64,000 bases of DNA from Bacteroidota bacterium (GCA_021801605.1 JAJYXU010000077.1:1-64000), one strand, 5' to 3'. Counted from the first letter of the stretch, positions 10,463-20,535 are shown. Program-made: numbers and translations. Notes: generated from the letters alone by a model not told the origin.

Positions 10463-10820
10463 AATAGCTCTTCTAATTTCATTTGCAGCCGCAATTCTTA
10501 TACTTTTTCTTATTTTTTTAGAAATAATAATACCGCTTTTGGGCTACTCAATTCTTAATGCGATAGTTATTACATCGGTCAATTTCCTTCTGTTTACAAC
10601 TGCATATGCTTATTCTATCAAAAAATCCAATAAAACTTTCCTTTTATTCACAATTGGCGGTATGGGAGTGCGTCTGTTGATAATGCTTGTCCTGATATTT
10701 ATAAGCATAAAATTCTTGAAAGTTGACCTTCTTGGGTTTATATTTGCACTCTTTATTTGGTATACTTTCTTTTTAATTTTTGAAATAGCAATCGTCAGGC
10801 GTGGTTTAGAAAGACGATAA
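10446..10820 (+). CDS. Four-TM small membrane protein in the atp locus (AtpI-like position)
   Basis: Hydrophobic 124-aa ORF between AtpZ-like gene and atpB. Confidence 0.6.
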   Translation: MMNKSRIALLISFAAAILILFLIFLEIIIPLLGYSILNAIVITSVNFLLFTTAYAYSIKKSNKTFLLFTIGGMGVRLLIMLVLIFISIKFLKVDLLGFIFALFIWYTFFLIFEIAIVRRGLERR

Positions 10821-10841
10821 AACACAAAATTTGCGTGGAAT

Positions 10842-11690
10842 ATGTGGATTTATAATCCTAATACAGTTGCCGATACCATTAAAACAGCATTAGAAGTGAG
10901 GGGGAAACAGGATACCGGCTGGATAATGCATCACGTTCTTGATTCTAGAGAACTTGACTTCACTCCTTTTGGTGTCATCCATCTACCGGAAATTCATCTG
11001 TTCGGTATAGATATCTCGATTACAAAACATGTTGTCTTCATGTGGCTTGCTCTTGTAATTTTAGTGGTTACGTTTCTTTATGTCGCCAGGACGTATAAAA
11101 AATCTCTTGTTCCGCGCGGTGTAACTAACTTAACAGAAGTATTAATTGTTTTTGTCCGTGACGAGATTGTTAAACCAACCATCGGCAAAGGTTACGAAAT
11201 ATTTTTACCTTATTTATTAACTGTATTCTTCTTCATTTTGACTTGTAATTTTCTTGGTTTGATTCCGTACGGTTCAACAGCAACCAGCAACATTGCAGTA
11301 ACGGCAACACTTGCTACAATTTCTTTTATTGTTATTCAGGTTGGCGGAATGATGAAGAATGGAGTGTTTGGATATTTGAAGGGATTAGTTCCGCATGGAA
11401 TTCCTTTGTGGTTGTTACCGATTATGATACCTGTTGAGTTACTTGGTCTATTTACCAAACCATTTGCCTTAGCTGTTCGTCTTTTTGCAAATATGACAGC
11501 CGGACATATTGTTATTTTATCCCTCTTGGGATTAATATTTATTCTTCATACATATTTTGTAGCACCCGTTTCAGTTTCATTTACATTGTTTATCTTTTTT
11601 CTTGAAATTTTAGTTGCACTGATTCAAGCATACATTTTTACAATGCTATCCTCGCTATTTATCGGGATGGCGGTTCATCAAGAACATTAA
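10842..11690 (+). CDS. atpB: F0F1 ATP synthase subunit a
   Basis: LAVRLFANMTAGHIVILSLLG and LVALIQAYIFTMLSSLFIGMAV. Confidence 0.95.
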   Translation: MWIYNPNTVADTIKTALEVRGKQDTGWIMHHVLDSRELDFTPFGVIHLPEIHLFGIDISITKHVVFMWLALVILVVTFLYVARTYKKSLVPRGVTNLTEVLIVFVRDEIVKPTIGKGYEIFLPYLLTVFFFILTCNFLGLIPYGSTATSNIAVTATLATISFIVIQVGGMMKNGVFGYLKGLVPHGIPLWLLPIMIPVELLGLFTKPFALAVRLFANMTAGHIVILSLLGLIFILHTYFVAPVSVSFTLFIFFLEILVALIQAYIFTMLSSLFIGMAVHQEH

Positions 11691-11723
11691 TTTTAATTAA
11701 CAGAATATAACAGGAGGAATTAA

Positions 11724-11942
11724 ATGGAATTTGCATATTTAGCAGCCGGGTTCGGCGCAGCATTAACAGTTATCGGCGGTGCTTTTGGTATTGGTAAATT
11801 AGCAAGCTCGGCTATGGAAGCAAGCGGACGTCAACCTGAGGCTGCAGGCGATATCAGAACATCAATGATTATTGCCGCAGCTCTTATTGAAGGTATTTCT
11901 CTTTTCGCGCTCGTTATCTGTATTCTTTTGGCACTTAAGTAA
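11724..11942 (+). CDS. atpE: F0F1 ATP synthase subunit c
   Basis: 72 aa, two TM segments, SGRQPEAAGDIRTSMI loop, AALIEGISLFALVI. Confidence 0.95.
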   Translation: MEFAYLAAGFGAALTVIGGAFGIGKLASSAMEASGRQPEAAGDIRTSMIIAAALIEGISLFALVICILLALK

Positions 11943-11983
11943 TTCTCGAGCAATAAAATTCTTTTTCGAAAAAAGGAATAGAA

Positions 11984-12529
11984 ATGAATACAATTAGTTA
12001 TTTGTTGCTGCTTGTCTTTTCTGAAGGCGGTGAAAAAAGCGGCAGTCCGCTGGATGTTAATCCCGGCGTAATATTATGGACTGTGGTAACATTCGTCTTA
12101 CTTCTGCTAATCTTGAAAAAGATTGCATGGAAGCCAATTCTCAATTCCTTGAGCGAAAGGGAAAACTTTATTAAAGATTCTTTAGAGAAAGCCGATAAAG
12201 CACAGAAAGATGCTGAAAAATTATTGGCAGAGAATAAAGTCAATCTTTCCAAAGCTGAAGAAGATGCGCAAAAAATAATTGAACAGGGAAGAGAGTTTGC
12301 TGAAAAATTGAAAACACAAATTCTTGAAGAGAGCAAAATTCAAGCAAGAAAAATGATTGTAGATGCTACGAGCGAAATCGAAAGAAAAAACAGCGAAGCG
12401 TTCATCAAACTGAAAGATCAGGTTGCGGATATTGCTGTCAATGCTGCCGAAAAAATTCTGAGAGAAACCCTGGACAAGGATAAGCAAGTGAAGTTGGTGA
12501 ATAAATATTTAGATGACATGAAAAACTAA
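11984..12529 (+). CDS. atpF: F0F1 ATP synthase subunit b
   Basis: N-terminal TM then long charged coiled coil; operon position. Confidence 0.9.
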   Translation: MNTISYLLLLVFSEGGEKSGSPLDVNPGVILWTVVTFVLLLLILKKIAWKPILNSLSERENFIKDSLEKADKAQKDAEKLLAENKVNLSKAEEDAQKIIEQGREFAEKLKTQILEESKIQARKMIVDATSEIERKNSEAFIKLKDQVADIAVNAAEKILRETLDKDKQVKLVNKYLDDMKN

Positions 12530-12530
12530 G

Positions 12531-13088
12531 ATGAGTGTTTTCCGGATTTCATACCGTTACGCAAATTCTTTAATGCTTCTTGCCGAAGAGAAGAATATTT
12601 TTCAAAAAATTTCTGATGATGCCGACCTTCTTTTTAACACGCTTAATGCATCAAAAGAACTGCGTGCTGTGTTGAAAAGTCCGGTTGTTAAGTCAACTGT
12701 TAAAAAATCATTGTTGGAAAAAATATTCCAAAATAAAATTAATAGTGAAACTCAGAGTTTTATCAATTTTGTTGTTGAAAAGAACCGGGAAGATATTCTC
12801 TTCGATATATTTAAGGAATTTCTTGTTTTAGTTGATAAAAAGAACGGAGTGGTAAAAGCAAAAGTAGTTTCTGCAGTTGATCTGAATGATCAGTTAAAAC
12901 AAAAAATGGTCGGCGGGCTTGAGAAGAAGACGAGCAAAAAAATCTCGGCAAATTATCATGTCGATCCTAATATGATTGGCGGATTCATTGTCCGTATAGA
13001 AGATACTGTTTATGATGCGTCGGTAAAACATCAATTGAGTTTACTGCGCAAAAAATTTTCTGAAGAAATAAATATTTCTAATAACTAA
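12531..13088 (+). CDS. atpH: F0F1 ATP synthase subunit delta
   Basis: [17 protein letters not shown] ... [32 protein letters not shown]. Confidence 0.9.
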   Translation: MSVFRISYRYANSLMLLAEEKNIFQKISDDADLLFNTLNASKELRAVLKSPVVKSTVKKSLLEKIFQNKINSETQSFINFVVEKNREDILFDIFKEFLVLVDKKNGVVKAKVVSAVDLNDQLKQKMVGGLEKKTSKKISANYHVDPNMIGGFIVRIEDTVYDASVKHQLSLLRKKFSEEINISNN

Positions 13089-13100
13089 AGATAAATTTAG

Positions 13101-13138
13101 TCCCGAGAAATTGGGATCCTCCGAAGAAGTCCTTCGGA
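13101..13138 (+). promoter_or_regulatory. Tandem hairpins in the atpH-atpA intergenic leader
   Basis: TCCCGAgaaaTTGGGA (13101-13116) and TCCGAAGaagtcCTTCGGA (13120-13138), just upstream of the atpA start. Confidence 0.55.
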
Positions 13139-13158
13139 CCTATGGGAGAAAAAATAAA

Positions 13159-14706
13159 ATGGCAGAAGTAAGACCCGATGAAGTTTCTGCGATATTAAGA
13201 AAACAGCTTGCCGGATTTGAAAATGAAACCGACATCTACGAAGTAGGAACCGTTCTTCAAGTTGGCGATGGTATTGCACGCGTTTATGGTTTGTCAAAAG
13301 TTATGGCGAGCGAGCTTGTTGAATTTCCAAACGATGTAATGGGAATGGTGTTAAATCTAGAAGAAGACAGCGTTGGTTGCGTTCTGTTTGGTGAAAGCAC
13401 TCTTATCAAAGAGGGCGATACCGTTAAAAGAACAAATCGAGTAGCTTCTTTTCCCGTTGGCGAAAAACTTCTCGGAAGAGTTGTTGATCCGCTCGGTGTT
13501 CCATTAGATGGAAAAGGCACGGTTCAATTTGAAAAATATATGCCTATTGAACGGAAAGCTTTGGGTGTTATTCAGCGTCAGCCCGTTAAAGAACCATTAC
13601 AAACAGGTATCACTGCAATTGATGCTATGATTCCCATAGGGCGCGGTCAACGTGAATTAATAATTGGCGACCGCCAGACCGGTAAAACTGCAGTTGCTAT
13701 TGATGCAATTATAAATCAAAAATATACACATACCGATGAAGCAAAGAAATATGGAGTGAACCCGGTGTTTTGTGTTTACGTTGCTATCGGACAAAAAAAT
13801 TCCACCGTTGCACAAGTAGTTGCAAAACTTGAAGAAGCCGGCGCAATGGAATACACAACTGTGGTTGCAGCGGCTGCATCTACTCCTGCTCCATTGCAGT
13901 ATATAGCACCTTATTCAGGCGCAACACTTGGCGAGTATTTCAGAGATAATGGAAGACATGCATTGGTTATTTATGATGATCTTTCTAAACAAGCCGTTGC
14001 TTACCGTGAACTTTCTTTGTTATTGAAAAGACCTCCTGGACGCGAAGCTTATCCGGGCGATGTTTTTTATTTACACTCACGATTATTGGAACGTGCATCT
14101 AAATTAAGTGATAATCTTGGCGGCGGAAGTCTGACAGCTTTACCAATTATTGAGACACAACAGGGTGACGTCTCCGCTTATATTCCAACAAACGTTATCT
14201 CGATTACAGACGGACAAATTTATCTCGAACCAAATTTATTTAATGCAGGTGTTCGTCCTGCTATTAACGTAGGAATTTCGGTATCCCGTGTTGGCGGCAA
14301 TGCTCAAATTAAAGGAATGAAAAAAGTTGCCGGTTCTTTGAAATTAGATCTTGCCCAGTACCGCGAACTTGAAGCTTTTGCAAAATTCGGTTCTGATCTT
14401 GATAAATCAACATTAAGAACTCTTGGAAAAGGTGCCCGGCTTGTCGAGTTGTTAAAGCAAGGTCAATACGCTCCTTCTCCTGTTGAAAAACAAGTTCTAA
14501 GCGTGTTCATCGGCACAAATAATTATTTTGAATCAATTGAAATCAAAGATGTAAAAAGATTTGAAAAAGAATTTCAAGAATATGTGGAGTTGAAGTATCC
14601 TCAAATTTTAGAGAACATCCGTCAAACAAAAGAAATGAAGGATGATACAATTCAACTTGTAAAAAAAACAGTTGAAGAATTTATTGAAAAGTTTAAGAAG
14701 AGCTAA
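13159..14706 (+). CDS. atpA: F0F1 ATP synthase subunit alpha
   Basis: [81 protein letters not shown] start preferred over ORF-track start 13111. Confidence 0.97.
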   Translation: MAEVRPDEVSAILRKQLAGFENETDIYEVGTVLQVGDGIARVYGLSKVMASELVEFPNDVMGMVLNLEEDSVGCVLFGESTLIKEGDTVKRTNRVASFPVGEKLLGRVVDPLGVPLDGKGTVQFEKYMPIERKALGVIQRQPVKEPLQTGITAIDAMIPIGRGQRELIIGDRQTGKTAVAIDAIINQKYTHTDEAKKYGVNPVFCVYVAIGQKNSTVAQVVAKLEEAGAMEYTTVVAAAASTPAPLQYIAPYSGATLGEYFRDNGRHALVIYDDLSKQAVAYRELSLLLKRPPGREAYPGDVFYLHSRLLERASKLSDNLGGGSLTALPIIETQQGDVSAYIPTNVISITDGQIYLEPNLFNAGVRPAINVGISVSRVGGNAQIKGMKKVAGSLKLDLAQYRELEAFAKFGSDLDKSTLRTLGKGARLVELLKQGQYAPSPVEKQVLSVFIGTNNYFESIEIKDVKRFEKEFQEYVELKYPQILENIRQTKEMKDDTIQLVKKTVEEFIEKFKKS

Positions 14707-14713
14707 ATTTTAG

Positions 14714-15598
14714 ATGGCAACACTCCGCGACATAAAAGGAAGAATCAAAGGCGTTAAAAGCACCCAGCAGATCACCAAGGCAATGAAAATGGTTGCAGCT
14801 GCAAGACTACGTCGCGCTCAAGAAAATATTATTAATGCAAAGCCATACTCTAAAAAAATTGGAGAGATGCTTCAGAATCTGTTAAGAATCGAAAAGAATT
14901 TTAACAATCCTCTTTTTGTTGAGAGGGAAATAAAACGAATTGCCCTTATTGTTGTTACTTCCGACCGTGGTTTGTGCGGCGGCTTTAACATGAATGTGAT
15001 TCGTAAAGCAGAAGAATTAGCTAAAGATGAGTTTGCGAATTACAATCATAATGGAAATTTAGTTTTGTATTGTATCGGTAAAAAAGGTAATGATTACTTC
15101 ACAAAAAGACCTTACAATGTAGTTGGTTCCTACCCTGGAATTTTTTCTCATCTAAAGTTTGAATTTGCATCCGGATTGATTAAAGAACTCACCGCTAAAT
15201 ATATCTCCGGTGAGATTGACAAAGTTTTGGTTGTGTATAATGAATTTAAATCTGTCATTCAGCAGAAAACAACTGTTGAGCAATTATTCCCGATAAAACC
15301 ATTTGAAGAGAAGACAGAAGAAACGGTTCAAGATGTTAACTACATTTATGAACCGGACAAAGCAAGAATCATTGGCGCACTTTTACCTAAACATTTGAAT
15401 GCTCAAATGTGGACTACCTTGCTAGATTCTTATGCCGCTGAATTGGGAGCTAGAATGACTGCGATGGATATGGCAACAGAAAATGCAAAAGAGTTGATTC
15501 GTTCATTGAATTTAACTTATAATAAAGTTCGCCAGGCATCCATAACCAAAGAGATTTTAGAAATCGTGTCCGGAGCGAATGCCCTTAAAGAGTCCTAA
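14714..15598 (+). CDS. atpG: F0F1 ATP synthase subunit gamma
   Basis: MATLRDIKGRIKGVKSTQQITKAMKMVAAARLRRAQ; C-terminal NKVRQASITKEILEIVSGANAL. Confidence 0.96.
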   Translation: MATLRDIKGRIKGVKSTQQITKAMKMVAAARLRRAQENIINAKPYSKKIGEMLQNLLRIEKNFNNPLFVEREIKRIALIVVTSDRGLCGGFNMNVIRKAEELAKDEFANYNHNGNLVLYCIGKKGNDYFTKRPYNVVGSYPGIFSHLKFEFASGLIKELTAKYISGEIDKVLVVYNEFKSVIQQKTTVEQLFPIKPFEEKTEETVQDVNYIYEPDKARIIGALLPKHLNAQMWTTLLDSYAAELGARMTAMDMATENAKELIRSLNLTYNKVRQASITKEILEIVSGANALKES

Positions 15599-15659
15599 AA
15601 AATTGTTTACGTTTGAAATGAATATTGTTTTTATTATCTTTCATTAGGGTTGGTATAAG

Positions 15660-16988
15660 ATGCTCGATGATTTGACCGAAAAGCTTGAGCGGGCGTTAAA
15701 AAAAATAACCGGTCAAGGTAAATTAACAGAATCAAATATTTCGGATACTCTTAGAGATATCCGGCGTGTTCTTTTAGATGCTGACGTTAATTACAAAGTC
15801 GCTAAAAAATTTATTGACGATGTTAAAGAAAAAGCGCTTGGTACAGAAGTATTAAATTCCGTTACGCCCGGACAACTCATTACAAAAATAATGTATGATG
15901 AGTTGACCCTGCTTTTAGGCGGCAGCGGCTCTGAACTTAGTTTGAATCCGTCGGGTATTACTGTAATTATGCTTATTGGACTACAAGGATGTGGTAAGAC
16001 TACATTCAGTGCCAAACTTGCAAAGTCATTAAAAAATAAAAAAAGAAATGTTCTTTTAGTTGCTGCAGATGTTTACAGACCTGCTGCTATTAAACAATTG
16101 CAAATTTTGGGAAGTCAAATTGACGTTCCGGTTTTTACAATTGATGGTAGCAAAGAACCTGTAAAGATAGCTTCAGAGTCATTGAACTATGCGAAGGAAA
16201 ATGGACTCAATACTGTCATCATTGATACGGCGGGGCGTTTACATATTGATGATGATATGATGAATGAAGCCGCACAAATTAAAGCGAAGGTTAATCCAAC
16301 CGAAACTTTATTTGTTGTAGATTCGATGACGGGACAGGATGCTGTTAATTCAGCAAAAGCTTTTCACGAGAAAGTTGAATTTGATGGTGTTGTTCTTACA
16401 AAACTTGATGGAGATTCACGCGGAGGTTGTGTTCTTTCAATTCGCGCTGTTGTTGACCGCCCGGTTAAGTTTGTAAGTCTGGGTGAGAAATTAGATTCGA
16501 TAGAATCTTTTTATCCGGAGAGAATGGCTTCTAGGATTCTTGGTAAAGGAGATGTAATTTCTCTTGTTGAAAAAGCTCAAGCTCAATTTGACGAGAAAGA
16601 AGCCGAATATCTTGAGAAGAAATTTAAAGAGAACAAATTCGACTTTGATGATTTCTTGAAACAGATCAAGATGATCAAAAAAATGGGTTCATTGAAAAGT
16701 CTTCTTGGAATGGTACCGGGCATTAGTTCGGCAATAAAGAATGCAGATGTTGATGAAAAACAGCTCGTTGTCGTTGAATCAATTATTCAGTCTATGACAA
16801 AAAAAGAAAGAACTAATCCAAAAATTTTGAACGGAAGCAGAAGAAAAAGAATTGCAAGAGGAAGTGGAAACACTGTTCAAGATGTAAATAGATTGATTAA
16901 GCAGTATGAACAAATGCAGCAGATGATGAAAATGATGAATAAGAACAGTGGGAAATTTTCATTACCAAAAAACATGAGATATAATTAG
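15660..16988 (+). CDS. ffh: Signal recognition particle protein Ffh
   Basis: GLQGCGKTTFSAKLA, VIIDTAGR, TKLDGDSRGG, M-domain SMTKKERTNPKILNGSRRKRIARGSG. Confidence 0.97.
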   Translation: MLDDLTEKLERALKKITGQGKLTESNISDTLRDIRRVLLDADVNYKVAKKFIDDVKEKALGTEVLNSVTPGQLITKIMYDELTLLLGGSGSELSLNPSGITVIMLIGLQGCGKTTFSAKLAKSLKNKKRNVLLVAADVYRPAAIKQLQILGSQIDVPVFTIDGSKEPVKIASESLNYAKENGLNTVIIDTAGRLHIDDDMMNEAAQIKAKVNPTETLFVVDSMTGQDAVNSAKAFHEKVEFDGVVLTKLDGDSRGGCVLSIRAVVDRPVKFVSLGEKLDSIESFYPERMASRILGKGDVISLVEKAQAQFDEKEAEYLEKKFKENKFDFDDFLKQIKMIKKMGSLKSLLGMVPGISSAIKNADVDEKQLVVVESIIQSMTKKERTNPKILNGSRRKRIARGSGNTVQDVNRLIKQYEQMQQMMKMMNKNSGKFSLPKNMRYN

Positions 16989-17015
16989 TTTATAAAATCA
17001 ATAAGGAGTAACAAA

Positions 17016-17438
17016 TTGGCAGTTAAGTTAAGACTGAGAAGAATGGGAAAGAAAAAACAGCCGGTCTATAAAGTAGTTGCGGCTGATGCACGTTCACCAA
17101 GAGATGGTAAATTTATAGAAGCTATTGGTCTGTATAATCCCAAGACTGATCCGGCAACTGTAGATATTAAAGAAGCCCGGGCAATCTATTGGTTAGGTGT
17201 TGGCGCTCAACCTACAGACACCGTAAAAAATCTTTTATCTCATCAAGGTATAATTCTAAAACGGGAATTGATGAAGCAAGGTTTAAGCGAAGAACAGATT
17301 ACATTAAAAATGGATGAATGGAAAAAGCTAAACGAAGCGAATTTAGCGGCAGCATCAAAAAAGAAATCAGAAAAAGCTAAAGCAAAGAAAGCATCAGCTG
17401 AAAAGCAAGATAAAACTGATAGCGAAGCGGAAGTATAG
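17016..17438 (+). CDS. rpsP: 30S ribosomal protein S16 (TTG start)
   Basis: [35 protein letters not shown]. Confidence 0.96.
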   Translation: MAVKLRLRRMGKKKQPVYKVVAADARSPRDGKFIEAIGLYNPKTDPATVDIKEARAIYWLGVGAQPTDTVKNLLSHQGIILKRELMKQGLSEEQITLKMDEWKKLNEANLAAASKKKSEKAKAKKASAEKQDKTDSEAEV

Positions 17439-17526
17439 AGTACTGCTTCCGAGATAGACTAATTCCTTACGGAATGGCTTGCACTAATTACGTACTCTGA
17501 CGATCACTTAATGTAAAGGTAGTCTC

Positions 17527-17760
17527 ATGAAGGAATTTATTGAATTTATTGCGAAACACCTTGTTGACTCTCCAGATAGTGTTGTTCTGGAAGAAACCAC
17601 ACCCGACGAAAAAACTGTTGAACTTTCGCTCAAAGTCGGCGCAGATGATGTAGGTAAAGTTATCGGCAAACAAGGTAAAACCGCTCAAGCAATGAGAACC
17701 TTGCTTACGGCAATTGCTGCAAAAGATGGTAAGCGCGCTATCTTAAAAATATTGGATTAA
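17527..17760 (+). CDS. KH-domain RNA-binding protein (KhpA/YlqC-like)
   Basis: VGADDVGKVIGKQGKTAQAMRTLLTAIAAKDGKRAIL; rpsP-khpA-rimM gene order. Confidence 0.9.
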   Translation: MKEFIEFIAKHLVDSPDSVVLEETTPDEKTVELSLKVGADDVGKVIGKQGKTAQAMRTLLTAIAAKDGKRAILKILD

Positions 17761-17771
17761 TCAATTTAACT

Positions 17772-18290
17772 GTGGATGAATTATTTCTTATTGCGGAAAT
17801 TAAAGCAGTTCATGGTTCAAACGGTTTTGTTTTGATTGATTCATTCTCTGATTTCTCAGAAAGATTTTTTAAGCTGAATTCTGTTTTTTTAGAACTGTTC
17901 GGCTCGAAGAAAGAGTTCTTTGTTGAAAATGTTATGGAAGTTGGCGGCAGAATTGCACTCAAGTTCAAAAATTTTAATTCCGGCGAGGATGTTAATTTCC
18001 TTCTCGGGAAGAAAATTTTTGTTACTGGAGAAAATTCTGTTAAGCTTTCAAAAGACACTTACTTCGTACACGATTTAATTGGTAGTGAAGTCTATCGAGA
18101 TTCAATATTTCTCGGTTTTTTAGTAGATGTCCTAGCTTATCCCGCTAACGATGTTTATGTAATCAAAAAGATTGATAATAAAAAAATTTTAATACCGGCA
18201 ATTAAAGATTATATACTTTTCTTTGACCCGGCTAAGAAGAGATTAGAATTAGTGCCTGATTGTGATTTGCTCTACGATGATGAGAATTGA
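17772..18290 (+). CDS. rimM: Ribosome maturation factor RimM (GTG start)
   Basis: Position between KH protein and trmD; FVHDLIGSEVYRDSIFLGFLVDVLAYPANDVYVIK ... IPAIKDYI. Confidence 0.85.
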   Translation: MDELFLIAEIKAVHGSNGFVLIDSFSDFSERFFKLNSVFLELFGSKKEFFVENVMEVGGRIALKFKNFNSGEDVNFLLGKKIFVTGENSVKLSKDTYFVHDLIGSEVYRDSIFLGFLVDVLAYPANDVYVIKKIDNKKILIPAIKDYILFFDPAKKRLELVPDCDLLYDDEN

Positions 18291-18960
18291 TATTATCTCT
18301 GCTGTTCCAGACTCTCTTACAAGTCCGCTTAATACAAGCATACTGAAGAGAGCCCAAGAACGAAATAAAGTTGAAATTGTTGTGCATAATTTACGTGATT
18401 ATGCTTACGATAAACATAAACAGATTGATGATAAGCCGTTTGGCGGCGGACCCGGAATGCTTCTTAAACCGGAACCGTTCTTTGAATGTATTGAAAAACT
18501 TCTTATCGAACGAAAATACGACCATATAATTTTTCCTACTCCGGGAGGAAAAATTTACGATCAAAAGATGGCAAACAATTTTTCACTCGTTGAGAATTTG
18601 ATGATTATAGCCGGGCATTACAAAGGCGTTGATGACAGAGTCCGTCAAAAATTTGCAACAGACGAAATCTCGATTGGGCATTATGTTTTAACCGGCGGAG
18701 AAATTGTTGCCCTCGCAATAATTGATTCAGTGGTGCGGCTAATACCGGGAGTGTTGAATGATAGTGAGTCGGCTTTGAATGATTCTCTGATGGATGGTGA
18801 TTTTATTGAGGCGCCTTATTACACACGTCCAGCTGAATATAAAGAAATGACCGTGCCGGAAGTTTTATTATCCGGTCATGAAAAAAAAATAAAAGAGTGG
18901 AAAAAAGCTCAATCAAAAGTTTTAACTGAAAAATGGAAAAAAATAAATAGCATGGAGTAA
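18280..18960 (+). CDS. trmD: tRNA (guanine37-N1)-methyltransferase TrmD
   Basis: KQIDDKPFGGGPGMLLKPEP, AGHYKGVDDRV, SIGHYVLTGGE; MRIDIISAVPDSL start preferred over 18262. Confidence 0.95.
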   Translation: MRIDIISAVPDSLTSPLNTSILKRAQERNKVEIVVHNLRDYAYDKHKQIDDKPFGGGPGMLLKPEPFFECIEKLLIERKYDHIIFPTPGGKIYDQKMANNFSLVENLMIIAGHYKGVDDRVRQKFATDEISIGHYVLTGGEIVALAIIDSVVRLIPGVLNDSESALNDSLMDGDFIEAPYYTRPAEYKEMTVPEVLLSGHEKKIKEWKKAQSKVLTEKWKKINSME

Positions 18961-18966
18961 TTAGTA

Positions 18967-19314
18967 ATGGACAAATTAAATGAACTAACAAAAGAGCAAC
19001 TGCGTACGGATTTCCCGGCGTTTAAAACCGGAGATCATATTCGTGTGCATGTTAGAGTTATTGAGGGTGATAAAGAAAGAATCCAGCCGTTTGAAGGCGA
19101 TGTTATAAGTATCAGAGGCGCCGGATTGAATAAAACTTTCACTGTCCGCAAAATTGCAAGCGGTGTTGGTGTTGAGAGAATATTTTCTTACAACTCACCT
19201 AAACTTGCTAAAGTAGAGATGGTTCGCGAAGGTAAAGTTAGAAGAGCAAAACTTTTCTACTTGAGGGAACTCTCCGGTAAAGCTGCTCGTATCAAAGATA
19301 AAAACCAGAAGTAA
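18967..19314 (+). CDS. rplS: 50S ribosomal protein L19
   Basis: [57 protein letters not shown]. Confidence 0.96.
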   Translation: MDKLNELTKEQLRTDFPAFKTGDHIRVHVRVIEGDKERIQPFEGDVISIRGAGLNKTFTVRKIASGVGVERIFSYNSPKLAKVEMVREGKVRRAKLFYLRELSGKAARIKDKNQK

Positions 19315-19349
19315 ATTTTATTCATATTTCTGAACCCCAGATGAAGCCC

Positions 19350-19472
19350 AATGCTGTCAAGTTAACCTTTGATAGAACGCTGATGACGCAGATTGTGCTG
19401 ATCTTCGCGGATTAAATCTGCGTGCCATTTTTTTTGCTATACTTTTTCAACTTTCCTTAACCTGACAGCATT
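19350..19472. repeat. Family B element, copy 1 (shell AATGCTGTCAA.TTAA)
   Basis: AATGCTGTCAAGTTAAC ... TTAACCTGACAGCATT; core agaacgctgatgacgcagatt...gcggattaaatctgcg; same shell as 27107-27315. Confidence 0.8.
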
Positions 19473-19518
19473 GCCGATAAAGCCGGGGGTTTTTTATTTT
19501 AAATGATTGAGAGACTTA

Positions 19519-20277
19519 ATGAAACTGATTTTGCCGAAAAATATTTTTACTTCTATTCTTTCTACGGAGTTGTTGAAAAATGACAAATTAAAATTATCAC
19601 ATAAAGAATCATCACTCATAACGAAAGATTTGGAATATAATACTTCCGCAATTGCTTTAATTCCAACTCTCGATCTGATAAATCACCGCAATTTATTTGT
19701 GTCGAACAAACTTGCTCTTGCATTCGACGGCGCATTATCAAACTCGTATTTCCATTTTGTTGAAGGGGAGAAGAAGATTGAAAAGATTTACCTCAGAGGA
19801 GACGTTTCATTAAATGAAATTCTTCTAACTAAAATTCTCTTTTCGGAAAGATATTCTGCCAATCTTGAAATTGCTCTCGATCCCGGCAAGAGCGCTGAGA
19901 AAGGGAAAGATTTTCTTGTAGTTGGCGATGAAAATTTTACCTCATGGGATTTTCAAAATGCATTAAGTCTGGCAGATGAAGCTTCAGAACTAATTGAATT
20001 CCCATATGTGAACTATGTTTTTGCATCTCCCGATAGAGAAGCGCTTCAAAAATTCAATGAATCAGTTAATGCTGTTGATTCAATAATTGAAGATCAGATT
20101 GAAAAAATTATTGACAATCTTGATTTAGGAGAGGAAGCAAAATCTTTCATCACTCAGAATATTGGTTCGCTTTATTTTGATATGACGGACAATGAAGTGA
20201 ACGCTGTGAACGAGTTGATTAAGCTTGTATTCTTCCATGGAATTATTGACGACATGTTTGATGTGAAGTTTATATAA
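19519..20277 (+). CDS. Conserved protein with possible MqnA-like (periplasmic-binding-protein II fold) features
   Basis: FDGALSNSYFHF...DVSLNEILLTKILFSERY...KDFLVVGDENF...LIEFPYVNYVFAS resembles the chorismate dehydratase family layout; start at 19507 or 19519. Confidence 0.45.
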   Translation: MKLILPKNIFTSILSTELLKNDKLKLSHKESSLITKDLEYNTSAIALIPTLDLINHRNLFVSNKLALAFDGALSNSYFHFVEGEKKIEKIYLRGDVSLNEILLTKILFSERYSANLEIALDPGKSAEKGKDFLVVGDENFTSWDFQNALSLADEASELIEFPYVNYVFASPDREALQKFNESVNAVDSIIEDQIEKIIDNLDLGEEAKSFITQNIGSLYFDMTDNEVNAVNELIKLVFFHGIIDDMFDVKFI

Positions 20278-20335
20278 ACATTCACTTTCATACCAATGTT
20301 CTCATATTAGTGGTGAGTTAAAATATTTTGGAAGG

Positions 20336-20490
20336 AAATAGCACACGGATAACACTGATTAGACTGATTTACACAGATTAAATCCGCGAAAATCCGTTTA
20401 CCCCGTGGAATAGCATTTGTGTTTTTGAAAACGATTTGATTCTTAATTTATTCCACGGGGTGAATCCGCGTCATCCGCGTTCTATTAAAT
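20336..20490. repeat. Family B core, copy 2 (inverted relative to 27107 copy) with nested CCCCGTGGAATA hairpin insert
   Basis: taccccgtggaata...tattccacggggtgaatccgcgtcatccgcgttctatt; reverse complement aligns by eye with 27125-27280. Confidence 0.75.
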
Positions 20491-20535
20491 CTTATCCAAG
20501 TTGCGCTGAGAAATAGATATAGTCAATAGTGGGAT

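Noticed and set aside
11724-11942. Possible Na+-coupled c-ring
   Set aside because: The ion-site region reads AALIEGISLF without the Gln...Glu-Ser pattern of Na+-type c subunits; H+ coupling is more likely.
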